Source: Streptomyces tropicalis (GTDB lineage Bacteria; Actinomycetota; Actinomycetes; Streptomycetales; Streptomycetaceae). From it: a DNA stretch of 64,000 nt. A program made the translations under genes and the position numbers. Each line of letters starts with the position of its first letter. The stretch's first letter is position 1. The stretch covers positions 434,001 to 498,000 of the forward strand of contig NZ_JARJBB010000003.1 in NCBI RefSeq assembly GCF_029269835.1, in the 5' to 3' direction. Of this stretch, positions 32,561 to 42,982 are shown piece by piece. A model generated the notes under the pieces. That model ran no database searches. It saw only the letters and a list, made by a program, of their open reading frames with translations, and was not told the origin of the DNA.

Positions 32561-34945
32561 GTGGCCGGGACCACTCTGGTGAAGGACGAAGCGGCCGCGG
32601 CGCCGCCGGAGGTCCCCGCGCCGCCACCGCCCCCGGCCGTCCCGCTCGGCCACCGCCGCACCCGGCTGGTCTTCGCCGGGCTCATGCTGGCCCTGCTCCT
32701 CGCCGCCCTGGATCAGATGATCGTCGCCACCGCCCTCCCGAAGGTCGTCGGCGAACTGCACGGCCTGGACCGGATGTCGTGGGCGATCACCGCCTACCTG
32801 CTCACCTCCACCGTCGGCCTGCCCGTCTACGGCAAGCTGGGCGACCTGCTGGGCCGCAAGGGCGTCTTCCAGTTCGCCATCGCCGTCTTCGTGATCGGCT
32901 CCGCGCTGGCCGGCCGGGCGCAGTCCATGGACCAGCTGATCGCCTTCCGCGCCGTCCAGGGCGTGGGCGCGGGCGGGCTCATGATCGGCGTGCAGGCCAT
33001 CATCGCCGACATCGTGCCGCCGCGGCGGCGCGGCCGCTTCATGGGACTGATCGGCGCCGCCTTCGGCCTCGCCTCCGTCGCCGGGCCGCTGCTCGGCGGG
33101 TACTTCACCGACCACCTCTCCTGGCGCTGGTGCTTCTACGTCAACGTGCCCTTCGGGCTGGTCACGCTCGCCGTGGTCACCGTGGTGCTCCAGCTGCCCA
33201 GGCCCGCGGTCCGGGGCCGGCTCGACGTCCTCGGCACCCTGCTCCTCGCCGCCGCCTCGACCTGCCTGGTCCTGCTGACGAGTTGGGGCGGCACCGAGTA
33301 CGCGTGGGACTCCGGCACGATCCTCGGCCTCGGCGCGGGCGCCGTGGCCGCCGCCGTGCTGTTCGTCGCCGCGGAGCGCCGCGCCGCCGAACCCCTCATC
33401 CCGCTGCGGCTGTTCCGGGACTCCGTCTTCGACGTCAGCGCCCTGGTCGGACTCGTCATCGGCGTCGCGCTGTTCGGCGCCGCCAGCTACCTGCCCACCT
33501 TCCTGCAGATGGTCGACGGAGCCTCGGCCACCGAGTCGGGCCTGCTGATGCTGCCCATGATGGGCGGCGTCGTGGTCGCCTCCGTCGTCTCCGGGCAGCT
33601 CATCAGCCACACTGGCCGCTACAAGGCGTACCCGGTCCTCGGCGCCGCCCTGGCGGCCGTCGGCATGTGGCTGCTCTCCCGCCTCGAAGTCGACACGCCC
33701 CGCCTGCAGTACAGCGTGTGGATGGCCGTCCTCGGCGCCGGCATCGGCCTGGTGATGCCGGTCCTCGTCCTCGCCGTGCAGAACTCCGTGCGCCCCGCCG
33801 ACCTCGGCACCGCCACCAGCGCCAACAACTACTTCCGGCAGATCGGCGGGAGCGTCGGCGCGGCCGTCTTCGGAACCCTCTTCGCCGGGCGGCTCGGGGA
33901 CGCGCTGGCCGCCCGCGTCCCCGCCGGCGCGGGCGCCCGGCTCCTCGACCCCGAGTCGATCACCCCGCAACTGGTGCGCGCACTGCCGCCCGCCCTGCGC
34001 GACGCCTACGTCCGGGCGTACGCCGACGCCATGCCGCGGATCTTCCTCTATCTGGTGCCGGTGCTCGTGCTCGGCCTGCTCATCGCCTGCTTCCTCAAGG
34101 AGAGACCCCTGGTGTCCCACAACGCCCCCGCCCCGGAGACCCGGACCCCGGCGGCGAACACCGCCGTCCCGCAGGCCCGTTCGGCCCAGCCGGCCGGCGT
34201 CCCGGTGTGCGGCACCGTGCAGCACGCCGACGGCACCGTGGTGCCCCGCGCGGCCCTCACCCTCATCGACGCCACCGGCCGGCAGATCGGCCGGGGCGCG
34301 AGCGGCGAGGACGGCCGGTACGCGCTGTCCACCCCGGGCGCGGGCGCCTACGTCCTGATCGCCGCGGCCGGCGGCCACCAGCCGCAGGCGGTGTCGGTGA
34401 CCGTCGGCGAGCGGCCCGTCGACCTCGACGTCGTCCTCGGCGGTGCCGGACGCCTCGCGGGCGCCGTGCGCACCGCCGACGGCACCCCCGTGCAGGACGC
34501 CACGGTCACCCTGACCAACGTGCACGGCGAGGTCGTGGCCGCCACCCGCAGCGGCCACGAGGGCGGGTACGTGATCGGTGAACTGGTCGCCGGGGAGTAC
34601 ACGCTGGCCGCCAGCGCGCCCGCCTTCCGCCCGGCCGCCCTCCCGGTCAGCGTGCAGGCGGCGCGGGAGACCCGGCAGGACGTCGAGCTCGCGGGCGGCG
34701 CCGTGCTCCGCGGCACCGTCCGGGCCCCCGGCGGACGGCCCGTCGAGGAGGCCCGGGTGACCCTGCTGGACGCCGCGGGCAATGTCGTCGACACCCTGAC
34801 CACCGGTCCCGACGGCACGTTCCGGTTCGTCGACCTCGCCTCCGGCGAGTACACGGTGATCGCCGCCGGCTATCCGCCCGTGGCCACCGTCCTCCAGGTC
34901 GCGGGCGGCGGCCGCACGGAACGGGACCTGCAACTGGGTCACTGA
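32561..34945 (+). CDS. DHA2-family drug efflux MFS pump fused to carboxypeptidase-regulatory-like repeats
   Basis: A 794-aa protein. Residues 30-510 are a 14-helix MFS transporter of the EmrB/QacA group, with [17 protein letters not shown] in helix 1 and the loop motif [13 protein letters not shown]. The last 260 or so residues are three tandem beta-sandwich repeats of the CarboxypepD_reg type, each with a GTV..DG..V..A.VTL.D..G pattern and a YTVIAAGY-like ending. GTG 32561 follows GGGGAGCGGGGAC. Export of a drug by proton antiport is expected; the repeats probably bind cell wall or another protein. Confidence 0.87.
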   Translation: MAGTTLVKDEAAAAPPEVPAPPPPPAVPLGHRRTRLVFAGLMLALLLAALDQMIVATALPKVVGELHGLDRMSWAITAYLLTSTVGLPVYGKLGDLLGRKGVFQFAIAVFVIGSALAGRAQSMDQLIAFRAVQGVGAGGLMIGVQAIIADIVPPRRRGRFMGLIGAAFGLASVAGPLLGGYFTDHLSWRWCFYVNVPFGLVTLAVVTVVLQLPRPAVRGRLDVLGTLLLAAASTCLVLLTSWGGTEYAWDSGTILGLGAGAVAAAVLFVAAERRAAEPLIPLRLFRDSVFDVSALVGLVIGVALFGAASYLPTFLQMVDGASATESGLLMLPMMGGVVVASVVSGQLISHTGRYKAYPVLGAALAAVGMWLLSRLEVDTPRLQYSVWMAVLGAGIGLVMPVLVLAVQNSVRPADLGTATSANNYFRQIGGSVGAAVFGTLFAGRLGDALAARVPAGAGARLLDPESITPQLVRALPPALRDAYVRAYADAMPRIFLYLVPVLVLGLLIACFLKERPLVSHNAPAPETRTPAANTAVPQARSAQPAGVPVCGTVQHADGTVVPRAALTLIDATGRQIGRGASGEDGRYALSTPGAGAYVLIAAAGGHQPQAVSVTVGERPVDLDVVLGGAGRLAGAVRTADGTPVQDATVTLTNVHGEVVAATRSGHEGGYVIGELVAGEYTLAASAPAFRPAALPVSVQAARETRQDVELAGGAVLRGTVRAPGGRPVEEARVTLLDAAGNVVDTLTTGPDGTFRFVDLASGEYTVIAAGYPPVATVLQVAGGGRTERDLQLGH

Positions 34946-35179
34946 GCCGCGCCCTCCGCCCGCACCGGACCGTCTTGGGCGCGTGCCGGACCGTCACGGG
35001 GCGCGCGCCGGACTGTCGTGCGGCGCGCGCCCGATGGTCCGCGCGCGGGCACGGACACGCGCGTGTTCGTCTGGATTTCCCCCGTATTCCTCCGTTGCCG
35101 CACATCCCGAGTGGCCGCCGCCGTACCGTGGTCGGCGGGGGACGGAGCGTGCCGAGCCGTGGGGAGGGAGGGTCCGGAC

Positions 35180-36061
35180 ATGGACCGTGGCACGGAGGGA
35201 GACGCCGGCCGCCGCGCGGCCGGACCGGGAGCGCCGGACGCGGACACCACGGCCGGCCGGGTGCCGCCGGCCGTCGCGGTCGTCGACCGCGCGGGCCTGG
35301 TGTCGCACTGGAGCAGCGGTGCCCGGAGGCTGTTCGGCGTCCCGCGGGAGCACGCGGTGGGCCGCCCCGCGGTCGACCTGCTGCCCGTCTCCGGCGCGCT
35401 GCCGGAGGAGGACGAGGCCCCGTACCGCGCCGGTGCCGAGGGCTGCGGCCCGTGGCCGGTGCGCGGACGGAGCCCGTCCCGCGCGGCCGCCGGACGGGCC
35501 CGCCTCAGCGTGCCCGGGCACGCGGTTCCCCGGCTCGCCGGGGAGGGGTCCCGCCGGTCGGGGGAGCCCGGCCGGATCGACGTCCTGTGGTGGGCCTACC
35601 CGCTCGTGGGGCCCGGCGGTGCGCGGCTGCTGGTGTTCGCCGCCGACGCGGGCGGGCTGCGCGGCACGGACCCGTCGGACCCCGGTGCGGCGCGCGCCGC
35701 CGAGCGGCTCGCGCCGGCCTCCGCCCGGCACGCGGGCTTCCCCGGCGCCGAGGACCTCGCCCGCCGGCTGCCGGGCATCCTGCCGGGCATGAGCGCGGCC
35801 GGGAGCGCCCGGATCGCCGCGCAGGCGCTGGAACTGGGCTACCCGGACCTGGACTTCGGCCGGCACGAAAGGGTGCCGGACGGGGGCGTCCCGCGGCGCG
35901 CAGGGCACCGGCCCCGCCGCGTGAGGGAGGGCCGGGCCCTCACCGAGGGCGGACCCGTGGCCCGGGAGCCCGGAGGCGACGCCGGGGAGCCGGAGCACAC
36001 CGCTCCCCACGGGCGCCCGGAGTTCCTCCTGCTGATGCCCTGCCCCCGAGCCGGTTCCTGA
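35180..36061 (+). pseudogene. PAS-domain fragment of a SpoIIE-type phosphatase
   Basis: The PAS part (AVVDRAGLVSHWSSGARRLFG, AVGRPAVDLLP) and the linker (RRLPGILPGMSAAGSARIAAQ, then LELGYPDLDFGRHERVP) match the N-terminal third of large Streptomyces PAS-GAF-SpoIIE-kinase proteins as I remember them. The GAF, PP2C phosphatase and ATPase parts are absent, and the sequence ends in a low-complexity tail; no downstream frame holds them. The frame is open (293 aa, ATG 35180 with GGGAGGG upstream), so a small PAS sensor protein may still be made. I favour a truncated, decaying copy. Confidence 0.55.
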
Positions 36062-36569
36062 GGGCGGGCCGGACACACGCCACCCGCTTCCCCCGAAGTC
36101 GTGGCGAACTCCGCATACCGGGCGGGGTGGGTGCTGTGATTCCAGTCATAGGGGTGCGGCCGTGAGCCGTGTCGACGTGTGCTGACGCAAGCCGGTGCGC
36201 GGTACGGTCGGACTCCTGCGCCCGGACCCTGCGGCGGTCCGCTCCCTCCGTGCGGTCCGCTGCTACCGGGCGGACGGGTGCGCCCGGGGGCCGAGCGCCG
36301 CCGGCCCCGCCGGGGCTCGGCCCGGTGAAACTCCCCTGCCCGTGACGGAGTTCACACACGCCGACGTCCGGATCGGGAGCTCCTTCGCCCCGTTTTCGGC
36401 AGGCCCTGCCGTGGGCAGGCGCAGGCCGGAGCGGCGCAAGCGTGTCACGAGAGCGGCGTATTGTCGCATTGACGTAGTTTGGAGAGGGCGGGGAATTCCG
36501 TGATCCCTACAACCTGTAGGGTTGCGTTCACCTGCCGCACACCGAACGGATCAGAGACGAGAGGTGGCC
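36062..36569 (+). promoter_or_regulatory. Upstream region of the glycosyltransferase genes with palindrome
   Basis: No gene is supported in this 508-base gap. TTGACG at 36469-36474 could be a -35 element but has no good -10. A palindrome CCCTAC-AACCT-GTAGGG at 36505-36521 lies 48 bases before the next start and may be an operator. The short open frame at 36195-36503 has a low-complexity translation and is not called. Confidence 0.45.
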
Positions 36570-39446
36570 GTGTCGAGCGTCGCGCCCGAGCCGGACGTCA
36601 GTGTTGTCGTCATCGTCTACAACGACGAAGACCGACTTCCGACGGCCGTTGGTTCCGTCCTTGAGCAAACACTGCGCAATGTCGAGGTGATCATCGCCGA
36701 CGACTGCTCGACGGACGGCTCCCACGAGGTCGCGAAGGCACTCGCCGCGGCCCATCCCGACCGGGTCCGCGCGATCCGGCTCCCGGAGAACAGCGGGGGC
36801 TGCGGAGAGCCCCGCAACCAGGGCATCAAGGTGGCCCGGGGCCGCTACGTCATGTTCCTGGACAGTGACGACACCCTGGAACCCAACGCCTGCCGCAACA
36901 TGGTCGAGGCCGGCGACCGCACCGAGGCCGACCTGATCTCGGGTCTGTGCGTCCGGGTCCACACCGACAGCCGGCACGACAAGCGCGTGCCCTGGTACCC
37001 GTGGATCTACCGGACCACGCGCACCCTCGAGGACGTCGGCGAGCTGCCCGACCTGCTCGTCTTCGACACCCTGTCGACCAACAAGTGCTACCGGCGCTCG
37101 TACCTCCTCGAGAACGAGCTGACCTTCCCGCGCCGCATCCACTACGAGGACCTGCTCTTCTCCGCGCAGGCCTACCTCGCCGCCCGGCGGATCACCCTGA
37201 TCCCCAACACGGTCTACTTCTGGAACGTCGTCGAGAAGACCGACGTCAAGTCGATCAGCAACCGGCGCCGCGAGATCAACAACTTCGCCGACCGGGTCGA
37301 GATCCACCGCCGCATCGACGCGATCCTGGACCGCCAGGGCCAGGACGAGCTGAAGCTGCGCAAGGACATCAAGTTCCTCAAGCACGACCTCGTGCTCTAC
37401 CTGCGGGAACTGCCCTTCCTGGACAACGAGTACCGGCACCACTTCGCCGAACTCGCCCGCAGCTACGTCCAGGACTTCCCCCAGGCCGCCTACGACGAGC
37501 TCGACCGGGTCCACGCCATCTGCGCCCAGCTGCTGCTGCGCGAGGACTGGACCGACCTCATGCCGGCCATCGACACCCTGATCAACCGGCACAAGATCTC
37601 CGCGCCGCTGGTCGAGCGGGACGGCCGGATCTTCTGGACCGACCGCTACCTCGACGACCCCGAGATGCGCGCCGTCCTGGACGTCACCCCGCTCGGCTAC
37701 CACGCCAAGCAGCTGAACCAGATGTCCCTGCGCAACCGGCTCACCGACTACGTCGCCCACGGCGGCGACGTCGAGCTGGCCGGTGAGATCGTCAACCCGC
37801 TGCACACCATCGCCCCCGACGCGAAGCTGACCGCCGAGCTGGAGTTCAAGGCCCGCCGGCGCAGCCTGCAGACCTTCCGCTTCCCCGTGCCGACGCTGCG
37901 CCACGAGGGCGACTCCATCGCCTGGCAGGCGTCCGTCCCGCTGGCCCGCAGGCTCCGGCCGCTCGGCATCGTCGACGACGTCTGGGACATCCGGCTGCAC
38001 CTGACCGCGGACGGCAGGCGGACCACCAGCCGGCTCACCGTCGGCACCGTCGACCTCGAGCACGCCGAGGCCGTGCCGGTGCGCCCCCGGCTCACCCGCC
38101 TCATGGCCGACCGCCTGGAGGCCCAGGTGTCCGCCAAGGGCCACCTCGCCTTCCGGCTCACCCAGCACGGCCAGCTCGCCCGCACCGGCCGCGCCGCCGT
38201 GGAGCGCAACCTGCACGGCGGCCCCGCGCGCGCCGCGAAGGGCGCCTACCGCTCGCTGCGGGCCGTGCGCAAGGACCTGAGCTCCGGCGACCGCAAGCTC
38301 CAGGTCTACGACCGCATGCTGCGCAAGCTGCCGGTCCGCACGGGCACCGTGGTCTTCGAGAGCCACCTCGGCAAGCAGTACAGCGACAGCCCCCGGGCCG
38401 TCTACGAGGAGCTGCGCCGCCGCGGCACGCCGATCACCGCGATCTGGTCGTACGCGGGCGACCGCCCCGAGGGCTTCCCCGAGGGCGTCGAACTGGTCCG
38501 CCGCTGGTCCTGGCGCTACCTCCGCGCGCTCGCCCAGGCCGAGTACTGGATCGACAACCAGGGCTACCCGCTGCGGCTCACCAAGCGCCCCGAGACCACG
38601 TACATCCAGACCTGGCACGGCTCGGCGCTGAAGCGGATGGGCTTCCACGAGCCCACCCACCGGATGATGTCCGAGCCGGAACAGCGCGCCTACCAGCGCG
38701 CCCTGGACCGCTTCGACCACTTCGTGGTCCGCGGCGAGCACGACGTGCGCACCCTCGCCCGTGCCTACCGCATCCCCGAGGAGAAGCTGCTGCGCACCGG
38801 CTACCCGCGCAACGACGCGCTGGTGCGGGCCCGGGAGGGCGCCGCCCCCGACGCCGAGGCGCAGAAACTCGCCGAGCGCCTGGGCCTCGACCCCGACCGG
38901 CGCGTGCTGCTCTACGCGCCGACGTTCCGCGCGAACTCCGACGGCCGGGTCCGCGGCTTCGAGTTCCCCTTCGACGTCGAGCGCTTCGCCGCCGAGTTCG
39001 GCGACCGGTACACGCTGCTCGTCCGGGCGCACTACCTCAACCGACTCACCCTGCCGCCGTCGGTCGCCGGGCGCGTCATCGACGTCAGCGGGGAGCCGGA
39101 CATCACTCCGCTGATGCTCCTCGCCGACGGGCTGATCACCGACTACTCCTCGGTGATGTTCGACTACGCGCTGCTCCAGCGCCCCATCGTGTTCTACGCC
39201 TACGACTGGGAGGAGTACGCCGAGGACACCCGCGGCACCTACTTCGACCTGCTCGCCGAGGCGCCCGGCCCGGTTCCGCGCACGGAGGACGACCTCTTCG
39301 CCGCCCTCGGCGACCTGGGCGCGGTCCGCACCAAGTACGAGGCACGGCTGAAGGAGTTCGTGGACAAGTACGGCGAGTACGACCGCGGCGACGCGGCGGC
39401 ACAGATCGTGGACCGTTTCTTCGGACCTGCGGGAGAGGCCCGATGA
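36570..39446 (+). CDS. Two-domain GT2 / CDP-glycerol glycerophosphotransferase-type envelope polymer synthase
   Basis: A 958-aa protein. The N-terminal domain (about 10-240) is a GT-A glycosyltransferase with VVVIVYNDEDRLPTAVGSV, the DDCSTDGS loop and the DSDDT metal motif. A middle region links to a C-terminal TagF/TarF-like domain (about 590-955) with SYAGDRPEGFPE, TWHGSALKRMG, RTGYPRNDALV, YAPTFRAN and ITDYSSVMFDYALLQRP. It likely sits at the inner membrane and builds a teichoic-acid-like polymer. GTG 36570 has GAGG five bases upstream. Its stop overlaps the next GT4 gene. Confidence 0.88.
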   Translation: MSSVAPEPDVSVVVIVYNDEDRLPTAVGSVLEQTLRNVEVIIADDCSTDGSHEVAKALAAAHPDRVRAIRLPENSGGCGEPRNQGIKVARGRYVMFLDSDDTLEPNACRNMVEAGDRTEADLISGLCVRVHTDSRHDKRVPWYPWIYRTTRTLEDVGELPDLLVFDTLSTNKCYRRSYLLENELTFPRRIHYEDLLFSAQAYLAARRITLIPNTVYFWNVVEKTDVKSISNRRREINNFADRVEIHRRIDAILDRQGQDELKLRKDIKFLKHDLVLYLRELPFLDNEYRHHFAELARSYVQDFPQAAYDELDRVHAICAQLLLREDWTDLMPAIDTLINRHKISAPLVERDGRIFWTDRYLDDPEMRAVLDVTPLGYHAKQLNQMSLRNRLTDYVAHGGDVELAGEIVNPLHTIAPDAKLTAELEFKARRRSLQTFRFPVPTLRHEGDSIAWQASVPLARRLRPLGIVDDVWDIRLHLTADGRRTTSRLTVGTVDLEHAEAVPVRPRLTRLMADRLEAQVSAKGHLAFRLTQHGQLARTGRAAVERNLHGGPARAAKGAYRSLRAVRKDLSSGDRKLQVYDRMLRKLPVRTGTVVFESHLGKQYSDSPRAVYEELRRRGTPITAIWSYAGDRPEGFPEGVELVRRWSWRYLRALAQAEYWIDNQGYPLRLTKRPETTYIQTWHGSALKRMGFHEPTHRMMSEPEQRAYQRALDRFDHFVVRGEHDVRTLARAYRIPEEKLLRTGYPRNDALVRAREGAAPDAEAQKLAERLGLDPDRRVLLYAPTFRANSDGRVRGFEFPFDVERFAAEFGDRYTLLVRAHYLNRLTLPPSVAGRVIDVSGEPDITPLMLLADGLITDYSSVMFDYALLQRPIVFYAYDWEEYAEDTRGTYFDLLAEAPGPVPRTEDDLFAALGDLGAVRTKYEARLKEFVDKYGEYDRGDAAAQIVDRFFGPAGEAR

Positions 39447-40576
39447 CCCAGCGCGACATCTTCTTCGTGGCCAACGAGGTCGACGAGCTCGGCGGCGTCG
39501 GCCGCTGGCAGGCCCAGATGGCCGGACTGCTGGCCGAGCGCGGCCACCGGGTCACCATCGTCGGCATCGCCCCGGCCAACCACCCGATGGACCTCGGCGA
39601 GAACCCGCCGTTCCGCACGGTGACCCTCCACGCCCAGCGGCCCCCGGGCCGCCCCCGGCCGCGCCGCCTGCTCGGCTCCGCCGACCCGGCCGTCCGCCGC
39701 CACGACACGCACATGCGGACCGCCGCCGAGCGGCTCACGGAGCTGTTCCGCGCGGCCCGTCCCGGCGCGATGATCATCGTCGGCCAGGTGTGGGCGATGG
39801 AGTGGGTGGCGCTCTCGGACACCGCGGGACACGCCGTCATCGGCATGACCCACGAGTCCTTCGAGACCGCCCGCAAGTCGTCCCGCTTCGAGCGGGTGAA
39901 GAAGTACTACAAGGACGTCGACCGGCTGCTCGCCCTCACCCAGGAGGACGCCGACCGCTGGGTGGGCGAGGGCATGAACAACGTCGGCTTCATGCCGAAC
40001 CCGCTGCCGATCGTCCCCGACACCCCGTCGCCGCGCACCGAGAAGGTGGTCGCGAGCATCGGCCGGCTCTCCCACGAGAAGGGCGTCGACCTCCTCCTGG
40101 ACGCCTGGGCCGAGGCGGCCCCTCAGCAGCCCGGCTGGACCCTGCGCCTTTACGGCAGGGGAGACGCGGAGGCGGAGCTGCGCCGCCAGTGCACCGACCT
40201 CGGCCTCGACGACTCGGTGGACTTCGCCGGGCAGACCGGGGACGTGCCGGGAGCGCTGCGCTCCTCGTCGCTCTTCGTGCAGTCCTCGCGCGGTGAGGGC
40301 TTCCCGCTGGTCCTGCTGGAGGCGATGGCCTGCGGCCTGCCGTGCGTCGCGTTCGACTGCGCGCCCGGCGTCCGCGAGATCGTCGGGCACGAGGAGGACG
40401 GGCTGCTCGCCCGCCCCGGCAACACCACCGAACTCGCCCGCCACCTCGTGCGGCTGATGTCGGACGACGGGCTGCGCGACCGCATGGGCGAGCAGGCCCT
40501 GCACAACGCACGGCGCTTCGACCCGGAGGCCATCACCCAGCGGTGGGAAGACCTCTTCGACTTCCTGGAGCGCTGA
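39443..40576 (+). CDS. GT4-family glycosyltransferase
   Basis: A 377-aa GT-B enzyme. The C-terminal nucleotide-sugar site shows SIGRLSHEKGVDLLLDAW and the E-x7-E motif in GEGFPLVLLEAMACGLPCVAF. The N-terminal ANEVDELGGVGRWQAQMA fits the acceptor lobe. Its ATG overlaps the stop of the GT2/TagF-like gene (ATGA), so both are made together and probably act on the same wall polymer. Donor and acceptor are unknown. Confidence 0.9.
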   Translation: MTQRDIFFVANEVDELGGVGRWQAQMAGLLAERGHRVTIVGIAPANHPMDLGENPPFRTVTLHAQRPPGRPRPRRLLGSADPAVRRHDTHMRTAAERLTELFRAARPGAMIIVGQVWAMEWVALSDTAGHAVIGMTHESFETARKSSRFERVKKYYKDVDRLLALTQEDADRWVGEGMNNVGFMPNPLPIVPDTPSPRTEKVVASIGRLSHEKGVDLLLDAWAEAAPQQPGWTLRLYGRGDAEAELRRQCTDLGLDDSVDFAGQTGDVPGALRSSSLFVQSSRGEGFPLVLLEAMACGLPCVAFDCAPGVREIVGHEEDGLLARPGNTTELARHLVRLMSDDGLRDRMGEQALHNARRFDPEAITQRWEDLFDFLER

Positions 40577-40604
40577 CCGGCCGACCCCCTTCCGGCGCAC
40601 CGGC

Positions 40605-40642
40605 ACGGGCGCCCCCGGACCACCGCGGCCGGGGGCGCCCGT
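40605..40642 (+). terminator. Terminator of the glycosyltransferase operon
   Basis: A perfect 14-bp stem (40605-40618 with 40629-40642) and a ten-base loop begin 28 bases after the GT4 stop. No long U-run follows, as is common in Streptomyces. Confidence 0.8.
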
Positions 40643-40771
40643 CGGTGTTCCGGCGCCCCTGCGGGACCGGGTCGTCGGCGGATCCGGCCGCGGTGGGCCG
40701 GTCGGCGGACCTTCGGCCCGCGACCGGTGCCGCCATGGCCCGTTTCCGCCGCGACGCGTACCGTGCGCGGT

Positions 40772-41605
40772 ATGAAGATCCTCATCAGCGCCGACATGGA
40801 GGGCGCCACCGGGGTCACCTGGCCCGGCGACGTGCTGCCGGGGACGCCCCAGTGGGAACGCTGCCGCACCCTGTTCACCTCCGACGTCGACGCCGCCGTG
40901 CAGGGCTTCTTCGACGGCGGCGCGGACGAGGTCGTGGTCAACGAGGCCCACTGGAGCATGCGCAACCTGCTCCTGGAGCGCCTCGACGACCGGGCGCAGC
41001 TGCTCACCGGACGGCACAAGTCGCTGTCCATGGTCGAGGGCGTGCAGCACGGCGACGTCGACGGAGTCGCCTTCGTCGGCTACCACGCGGGCGCCGGCAT
41101 GGAGGGAGTCCTCGCCCACACCTACCTGGCCAACTCCATCACCGGGGTGTGGCTCGACGACGTGCGCGCCAGCGAGGGACTCCTCAACGCCCACGTGGTC
41201 GCCGAGTACGGGGTCCCCGTCGTCCTCGTCACCGGCGACGACGTGGCCTGCGAGGACGCGCTCGGGTACGCCCCCGGGGCGCTGAAGGTGGCTGTCAAGG
41301 ACCACGTCTCCCGGTACGCGGCGGTGTGCCGCACCCCGGCACGCACCGCCGCCGACATCCGGGCCGCGGCGAAGGAGGCCGCGGCCCTGGCGGTCCGTCA
41401 GGACCCGGTCTTTGCAGGGCCGTTCACCGTGGCGCTGGAGTTCGACGCCGAGCACCTGGCGCTGTCCGCCTGCGTCGTACCGGGCGTGGAACGGGTGGGG
41501 GAGCGGCGGGTGGCCTACACCAGCGGCACCATGTACGAGGGCATCCGTACCTTCAAGGCGGTCACCACGATCGTCTCGGCCGCGGTGGAGGAGCAGTATG
41601 GCTGA
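40772..41605 (+). CDS. M55 D-aminopeptidase (DppA-like)
   Basis: A 277-aa zinc peptidase of the DppA family, which removes N-terminal D-amino acids from short peptides. The metal signature SADMEGATG (Asp8, Glu10) is at the start, with VNEAHWSMRNLL, GYHAGAGMEGVLAHT, and the C-terminal YTSGTMYEG. The stop overlaps the M20 start by eight bases. As first gene of a four-peptidase operon it suggests use of D-residue-containing peptides such as wall fragments. Confidence 0.9.
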   Translation: MKILISADMEGATGVTWPGDVLPGTPQWERCRTLFTSDVDAAVQGFFDGGADEVVVNEAHWSMRNLLLERLDDRAQLLTGRHKSLSMVEGVQHGDVDGVAFVGYHAGAGMEGVLAHTYLANSITGVWLDDVRASEGLLNAHVVAEYGVPVVLVTGDDVACEDALGYAPGALKVAVKDHVSRYAAVCRTPARTAADIRAAAKEAAALAVRQDPVFAGPFTVALEFDAEHLALSACVVPGVERVGERRVAYTSGTMYEGIRTFKAVTTIVSAAVEEQYG

Positions 41606-42902
41606 CGCTCAGGCGCTGGACGAGGTCGTCCGCTTCACGTCCGACCTGATCCGCATCGACACCACCAACCGGGGCGGCGGCGACTGCCGCGAGCGCCCGG
41701 CCGCCGAGTACGCCGCCGAGCGGCTCGCCGAGGCCGGCCTGGAGCCTGTGCTGCTGGAGCGCACCCCGGGCCGCACCAACGTCGTCGCCCGCCTGGAGGG
41801 CACCGACCCGTCGGCGGACGCCCTGCTCGTCCACGGCCACCTCGACGTCGTACCCGCACAGGCCGGGGAGTGGAGCGTCCACCCGCTCTCCGGGGAGGTC
41901 CGCGACGGCGTCGTCTGGGGCCGGGGCGCGGTCGACATGAAGAACATGGACGCGATGATCCTCGCCGTGGTCCGCTCCTGGGCCCGGCAGGGCGTGCGGC
42001 CCCGGCGCGACCTGGTCGTCGCCTTCACCGCCGACGAGGAGGCCAGCGCCGAGGACGGCTCCGGCTTCCTCGCCGACCGGCACGCCGGACTGTTCGAGGG
42101 CTGCACCGAGGGCATCAGCGAGTCCGGCGCGTTCACCTTCCACGACGGCGCCGGACGGGAGATCTACCCGATCGCCGCCGGCGAGCGCGGCACGGCCTGG
42201 CTGCGGCTGAGCGCCCGCGGCCGCGCCGGGCACGGCTCCCGCGTCAACCGGGAGAACGCGGTGACCCGCCTCGCCGCCGCCGTCGCCCGGATCGGCGCCC
42301 ACACCTGGCCGCTCCGGATCACCCCCACCGTACGGGCCGCGCTCACCGAACTCGCCGCCCTCCACGGCGTCGAGGCCGACCTTCAGGACGTCGACACCCT
42401 CCTGAAGAAGCTGGGCCCGGCCGCCGCCCTGGTCGAGGCGACCCTGCGCAACAGCGCCAACCCCACCATGTTCAGTGCGGGTTACAAGGTCAACGTGATC
42501 CCGGGCGAGGCCGTCGCCCACGTCGACGGACGGTATCTGCCCGGCGGCGAGGAGGAGTTCACCACCACCCTCGACCGGCTCACCGGCCCCGACGTGGACT
42601 GGGAGTTCGAGCACCGCGAGGTGGCGCTCGAGGCGCCGGTGGACTCCCGGGCGTTCGCCGGGATGCGCGCCGCCGTGGAGGCCTTCGCACCCGAGGGGCA
42701 CGTGGTGCCCTTCTGCATGCCCGGCGGCACGGACGCCAAGCAGTTCGCCCGCCTCGGCATCACCGGCTACGGGTTCGCGCCGCTGAAACTGCCCCAGGGC
42801 TTCGACTACCACGCCCTGTTCCACGGCGTCGACGAGCGGGTCCCCGTGGAGGCGCTGCACTTCGGCGTCCGGGTCCTCGACCGGTTCCTGCGGACCGCCT
42901 AG
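41598..42902 (+). CDS. M20-family zinc peptidase/deacylase
   Basis: A 434-aa enzyme of the M20 (ArgE/DapE/CPG2) family. Metal ligands: His in LLVHGHLDVVP, Asp in GRGAVDMKN, Glu-Glu in FTADEEASAEDG, and His in the late FDYHALFHG. The central dimer domain begins near AWLRLSARGRAGHGS. It has GGAGGAG in the end of the M55 gene as ribosome site. It likely cleaves dipeptides or N-acyl amino acids delivered by its operon partners. Confidence 0.9.
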   Translation: MADAQALDEVVRFTSDLIRIDTTNRGGGDCRERPAAEYAAERLAEAGLEPVLLERTPGRTNVVARLEGTDPSADALLVHGHLDVVPAQAGEWSVHPLSGEVRDGVVWGRGAVDMKNMDAMILAVVRSWARQGVRPRRDLVVAFTADEEASAEDGSGFLADRHAGLFEGCTEGISESGAFTFHDGAGREIYPIAAGERGTAWLRLSARGRAGHGSRVNRENAVTRLAAAVARIGAHTWPLRITPTVRAALTELAALHGVEADLQDVDTLLKKLGPAAALVEATLRNSANPTMFSAGYKVNVIPGEAVAHVDGRYLPGGEEEFTTTLDRLTGPDVDWEFEHREVALEAPVDSRAFAGMRAAVEAFAPEGHVVPFCMPGGTDAKQFARLGITGYGFAPLKLPQGFDYHALFHGVDERVPVEALHFGVRVLDRFLRTA

Positions 42903-42982
42903 GCTCTCGTCGAGCGCGCGTCGGCCGTCCGCGGGGCGGGCCGGGGACGGGGGCGCCCTGCCCCGGGCGAGTGGAGGAGAAC

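Noticed and set aside
30701-34942. 1413-aa minus-strand frame fusing the MFS antisense to the radical SAM protein
   Set aside because: Only residues from ATG 31738 onward are real; a GAGGAGGG site and SOS box mark that start.
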